DNA of 64,000 bases, taken from Gymnorhina tibicen (Eukaryota > Chordata > Aves > Passeriformes > Artamidae). The stretch is taken from contig VXAZ01000462.1 in NCBI GenBank assembly GCA_013399875.1, positions 62,001-126,000 on the forward strand, read 5' to 3'. The notes below the pieces were generated by a model. That model was given only the letters and a program-made list of their open reading frames with translations, ran no database searches and was not told the origin of the DNA. How positions within the stretch are numbered: the stretch's first letter is position 1; each line of letters opens with the position of its first letter. Positions 62,021 to 64,000 of the stretch are shown here, piece by piece. A program made the position numbers and the translations under genes.

Positions 62021-62275
62021 CAGGCTTAACCTGGTGCTAGAGCACGAGGAAGTGGTTACGGCTCAGCATCTGTGGAGTAGCAGGGGACCAGCAAGATAGA
62101 ACTGCACATTCAAGGGCTGGGAAACGCCTATCATGGAAAGAAATCACCTTGATTCAAAAAATCCCGGGAGTCGGGCGGGGAGGGAGAAGGGGGAAAGCGT
62201 TTCTCAAACCCCAGAAATCAATAGGAGGTAGCCGGCATACCGAACAAAGTTTTACTTTAATGCAGATGAAGTGAA

Positions 62276-62372
62276 AATTAAAAACCAACCAACCAACAAA
62301 GAAACAACCCAAACACAAAAGGACCAAAAAAACCCCAATCAAACGCCACAGAACACAAATATACCCCAACAA
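62276..62372. repeat. A/C-rich low-complexity tract
   Basis: The + strand is almost only A and C (AACCAACCAACCAAC, AAAAAAACCCCAATC), like the tract at 46267-46400. It lies between two CpG-rich patches. Confidence 0.7.
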
Positions 62373-62639
62373 CAAAATCCTTTTTGTTGTTTTTTCATAA
62401 AAGGTTTAAGGTCTGTGAAAAGCATTTGCACATTGTTGTGGGGAGGCAAATGATTGAAAATGTTCTTCTTGGAAGACAGTATTGACCAGAGTTAGAAATA
62501 CCTTCATAAATTAAATCTCGATGGGATCTATTTCTGGAAAAATCTTGATTAAAAATAGCGCAAACACAAAACTGTATTCTTAACTAAAACGAAAATCCCC
62601 ACCCCCCATCCCGTCTGTTCTCAGACCGTGTAGTGTTAT

Positions 62640-62930
62640 CAGTGGAACTGGAAACCTTACAGCAATCACCCCAGCATTCTGCTGTAAAGAAGCGGGAACG
62701 GGGGGGGCAAGAGGGGGAGGAGGGAGGGGAGGCGGCTCCAACGGGTCTCATTGCTGGGAGATACTTTGAGGGCAAAGTAAAAGTGCCCCCTCGGGAGCAG
62801 CGCTCCGCTTCTGTCGCCACCGCCGTCTCAGATGCTATAGTATCAGGCGGAGAAGAAAAGAAAGGAGTTTGGAGTTGATGCACACGCCGGAGCAGCAGTA
62901 AAAAGATATAAGATATCGACACGCTCAGCT
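62640..62930. promoter_or_regulatory. Second GC/CpG-rich patch
   Basis: A G-rich run (GGGGGGGCAAGAGGGGGAGG and following) leads into CpG-containing sequence (GCAGCGCTCCGC, GTCGCCACCGCCGTC, CAGGCGGAG, ACACGCCGGAGC). It could be a promoter or 5' UTR of a gene beyond the window, or a distal element. Frames of 81 and 116 codons overlap on opposite strands and neither has a domain. Confidence 0.4.
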
Positions 62931-63261
62931 GCATCTTGTTAAAAGCTTCCTGCGGGTTGGCAGAATGAAATCTTTATTTAAAATACACAAACTATCGTCA
63001 GGGGAGGAACGGAAGGGAAAACACTAAAAGGGCCAAACGCAGTGCTTAACCCACCGGTATAAGCAAAAGAGGAGAAGAGATGAGACTGGTTTGGGGCGAA
63101 CGGAAGAGGGGGGAGGGTGCCCTCCTTGCAGCCCAGCCACAGAAGGCACCTGGGGACTCGGTGTCTCTACTCAGCTTTGGAGACTTTCTCTTTGATGGTG
63201 ATAATGATAGTTGCTCTGGTACGGGAAAGAGACTTACGAATACCAGAAGCAGAATATGTGC

Positions 63262-63277
63262 TCACATTTGGGTGTGA
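63262..63277. promoter_or_regulatory. T-box-like palindrome
   Basis: TCACATTTGGGTGTGA matches the paired T-box half-site TCACACCTAGGTGTGA at 13 of 16 positions, with both TCACA and TGTGA arms intact. T-box factors bind such palindromes. Binding here is inference from the motif alone. Confidence 0.3.
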
Positions 63278-63377
63278 ATGATAGGAAAACGTGTCTCGCC
63301 GCCACCGCATCCACAGCAGCGCTCTCTTAAGTAGTGGTAATATTCTTTTATTATCGCCAGCCGGTGGCTTTAAAGGT

Positions 63378-63404
63378 GCATTATTTTAATGCATTATTAA
63401 TTGT
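63378..63404. promoter_or_regulatory. AT-rich homeodomain-like motif pair
   Basis: Two near-identical TGCATTATT units (TGCATTATTT and TGCATTATTA) are followed by TTAATTG. The combination of ATGCAT/ATTA-type cores resembles POU or homeodomain sites and sits just left of a CpG-rich patch. Confidence 0.25.
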
Positions 63405-63454
63405 TTTCTCAGGGCGAGAGGAAGGTGGAGATTTGGCTTATTATTATTAATAGC

Positions 63455-63595
63455 GAGGAGCTGGCTCCTGTCGTACACGCCGGGGAGCGCGGTGGGAGGA
63501 GGCAGCGCCGGGGGAGGCGGTGGCGGAGCGCGCCCCGGCACCGGGCTCCCTGCGCGGCTGCGGCGCAAACACGCGGGGCTCGGCGCAGNGCTTTT
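63455..63595. promoter_or_regulatory. Third CpG-rich patch near the window edge
   Basis: CpG-dense sequence (CGTACACGCCGGGGAGCGCG, GGCGGTGGCGGAGCGCGCC, CGGCTGCGGCGC) contains one unresolved base at 63589. Sequence to its right returns to ordinary composition, with a possible splice-acceptor-like TCTCTGCTTACAG at about 63763. With the patches at 61760 and 62640 it forms a 1.8-kb CpG-rich zone, the most gene-like feature of the window. Confidence 0.45.
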
Positions 63596-64000
63596 CCTGT
63601 AAATAAAATTGCACTGCTGTTCCAAATTTGAAATGATATCACCATACTTTATACACTTGTCACAGCCTTGTAAGATGTAATTCCACAGCATTTCTAAACT
63701 TCACCTTTTTGAAGGTTCATCTCCAGAAGCCAGAAAAAGAGAACTGGATGGGATTTATTTGTCTCTGCTTACAGGATCGAGAGGACCGTGCTGCAAATCC
63801 TAAGGGCCCTGTGTTAGAACCCCATTCACATTTCAGAGCTGCAAAACTCCCATCACTGAGAGTCTTTGCTCTGAAGGGTTGGATCATGGTATAAGGTGTC
63901 AGCCATGCCCCTTTTCCAGCACAGAGGATGTGATGATAAACTGTTAAGTGTTCTGTTTGTGTATCTACACAGTCCCTTTCTCATCCATTTATTTATTTAT
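63596..64000. other. Right-edge stretch, possibly transcribed
   Basis: No clear gene is seen. A 61-codon frame (63709-63894) has no family signature. If the CpG-rich zone is a promoter reading rightwards, this could be first-exon or intron sequence, but the window ends before it can be tested. It ends in a short (ATTT)n run. Confidence 0.3.

Noticed and set aside
62584..62934. 116-codon minus-strand frame in the CpG-rich patch
   Set aside because: Serine- and proline-rich from GC composition, overlapped by an 81-codon frame on the other strand; no domain seen.
1..64000. CRISPR arrays, operons, toxin systems, tRNA or rRNA genes
   Set aside because: No regularly spaced repeats, no bacterial-style gene packing and no tRNA- or rRNA-like sequence were seen; the window is vertebrate nuclear DNA.

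Overview
The window looks like AT-rich, gene-poor nuclear DNA from a bird. The evidence is its repeats. CR1 LINEs carry the sauropsid-type 3' tail built from ATTCTATG-like units, here seen mostly as AGAATCATAGAA on the + strand. There are also avian-style endogenous retrovirus LTRs, one of them an ERVL-type LTR with a GTGGTTTAA end. I found no host protein-coding gene, tRNA or rRNA I could defend. Almost all open frames are short, lack a family signature and look like chance; the few with a recognisable origin are decayed CR1 reverse-transcriptase fragments. Nothing here looks like a prokaryotic or otherwise novel gene system.

Layout. 1-9.5 kb: unique AT-rich DNA with one CR1 3' end (6.2 kb). 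9.5-11.9 kb: a composite block of about 300 bp of non-CR1 DNA joined to a CR1, the CR1 split by a solo LTR, and a second CR1 behind it. 11.9-23.3 kb: mostly unique DNA with an old ERVL-type LTR (13.6 kb). 23.3-26.3 kb: a CR1 piece and a well-preserved GC-rich solo LTR with a perfect 6-bp target duplication. 28.9-30.8 kb: an LTR cluster, with one solo LTR nested inside an older LTR and a third close behind. 31.2-32.5 kb: CR1 followed by an exact 348-bp duplication around a single N, very likely an assembly error. 33.8-34.5 kb: another LTR with internal minisatellites. 38.3-43.3 kb: four CR1 pieces, including a second copy of the 9.5 kb composite and the longest reverse-transcriptase remnant. 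44-45 kb: a long + strand LTR. 47.1 kb: a 33-N gap whose two flanks carry the same 24 bp. 52.2-52.9 kb: an ERVL LTR and an older CR1 piece. 52.9-61.7 kb: unique AT-rich DNA. 61.7-63.6 kb: CpG-rich patches with Sp1-like boxes, a T-box-like palindrome and homeodomain-like AT motifs. This is the best candidate for a promoter or distal regulatory region, probably of a gene outside the window.

The most useful observations are (1) two loci sharing the same CR1-plus-300-bp junction, which fits LINE 3' transduction or an undescribed composite repeat family; (2) two assembly artefacts; (3) four solo LTRs with clear target-site duplications that date the insertions relative to each other; and (4) the CpG cluster at the right edge.
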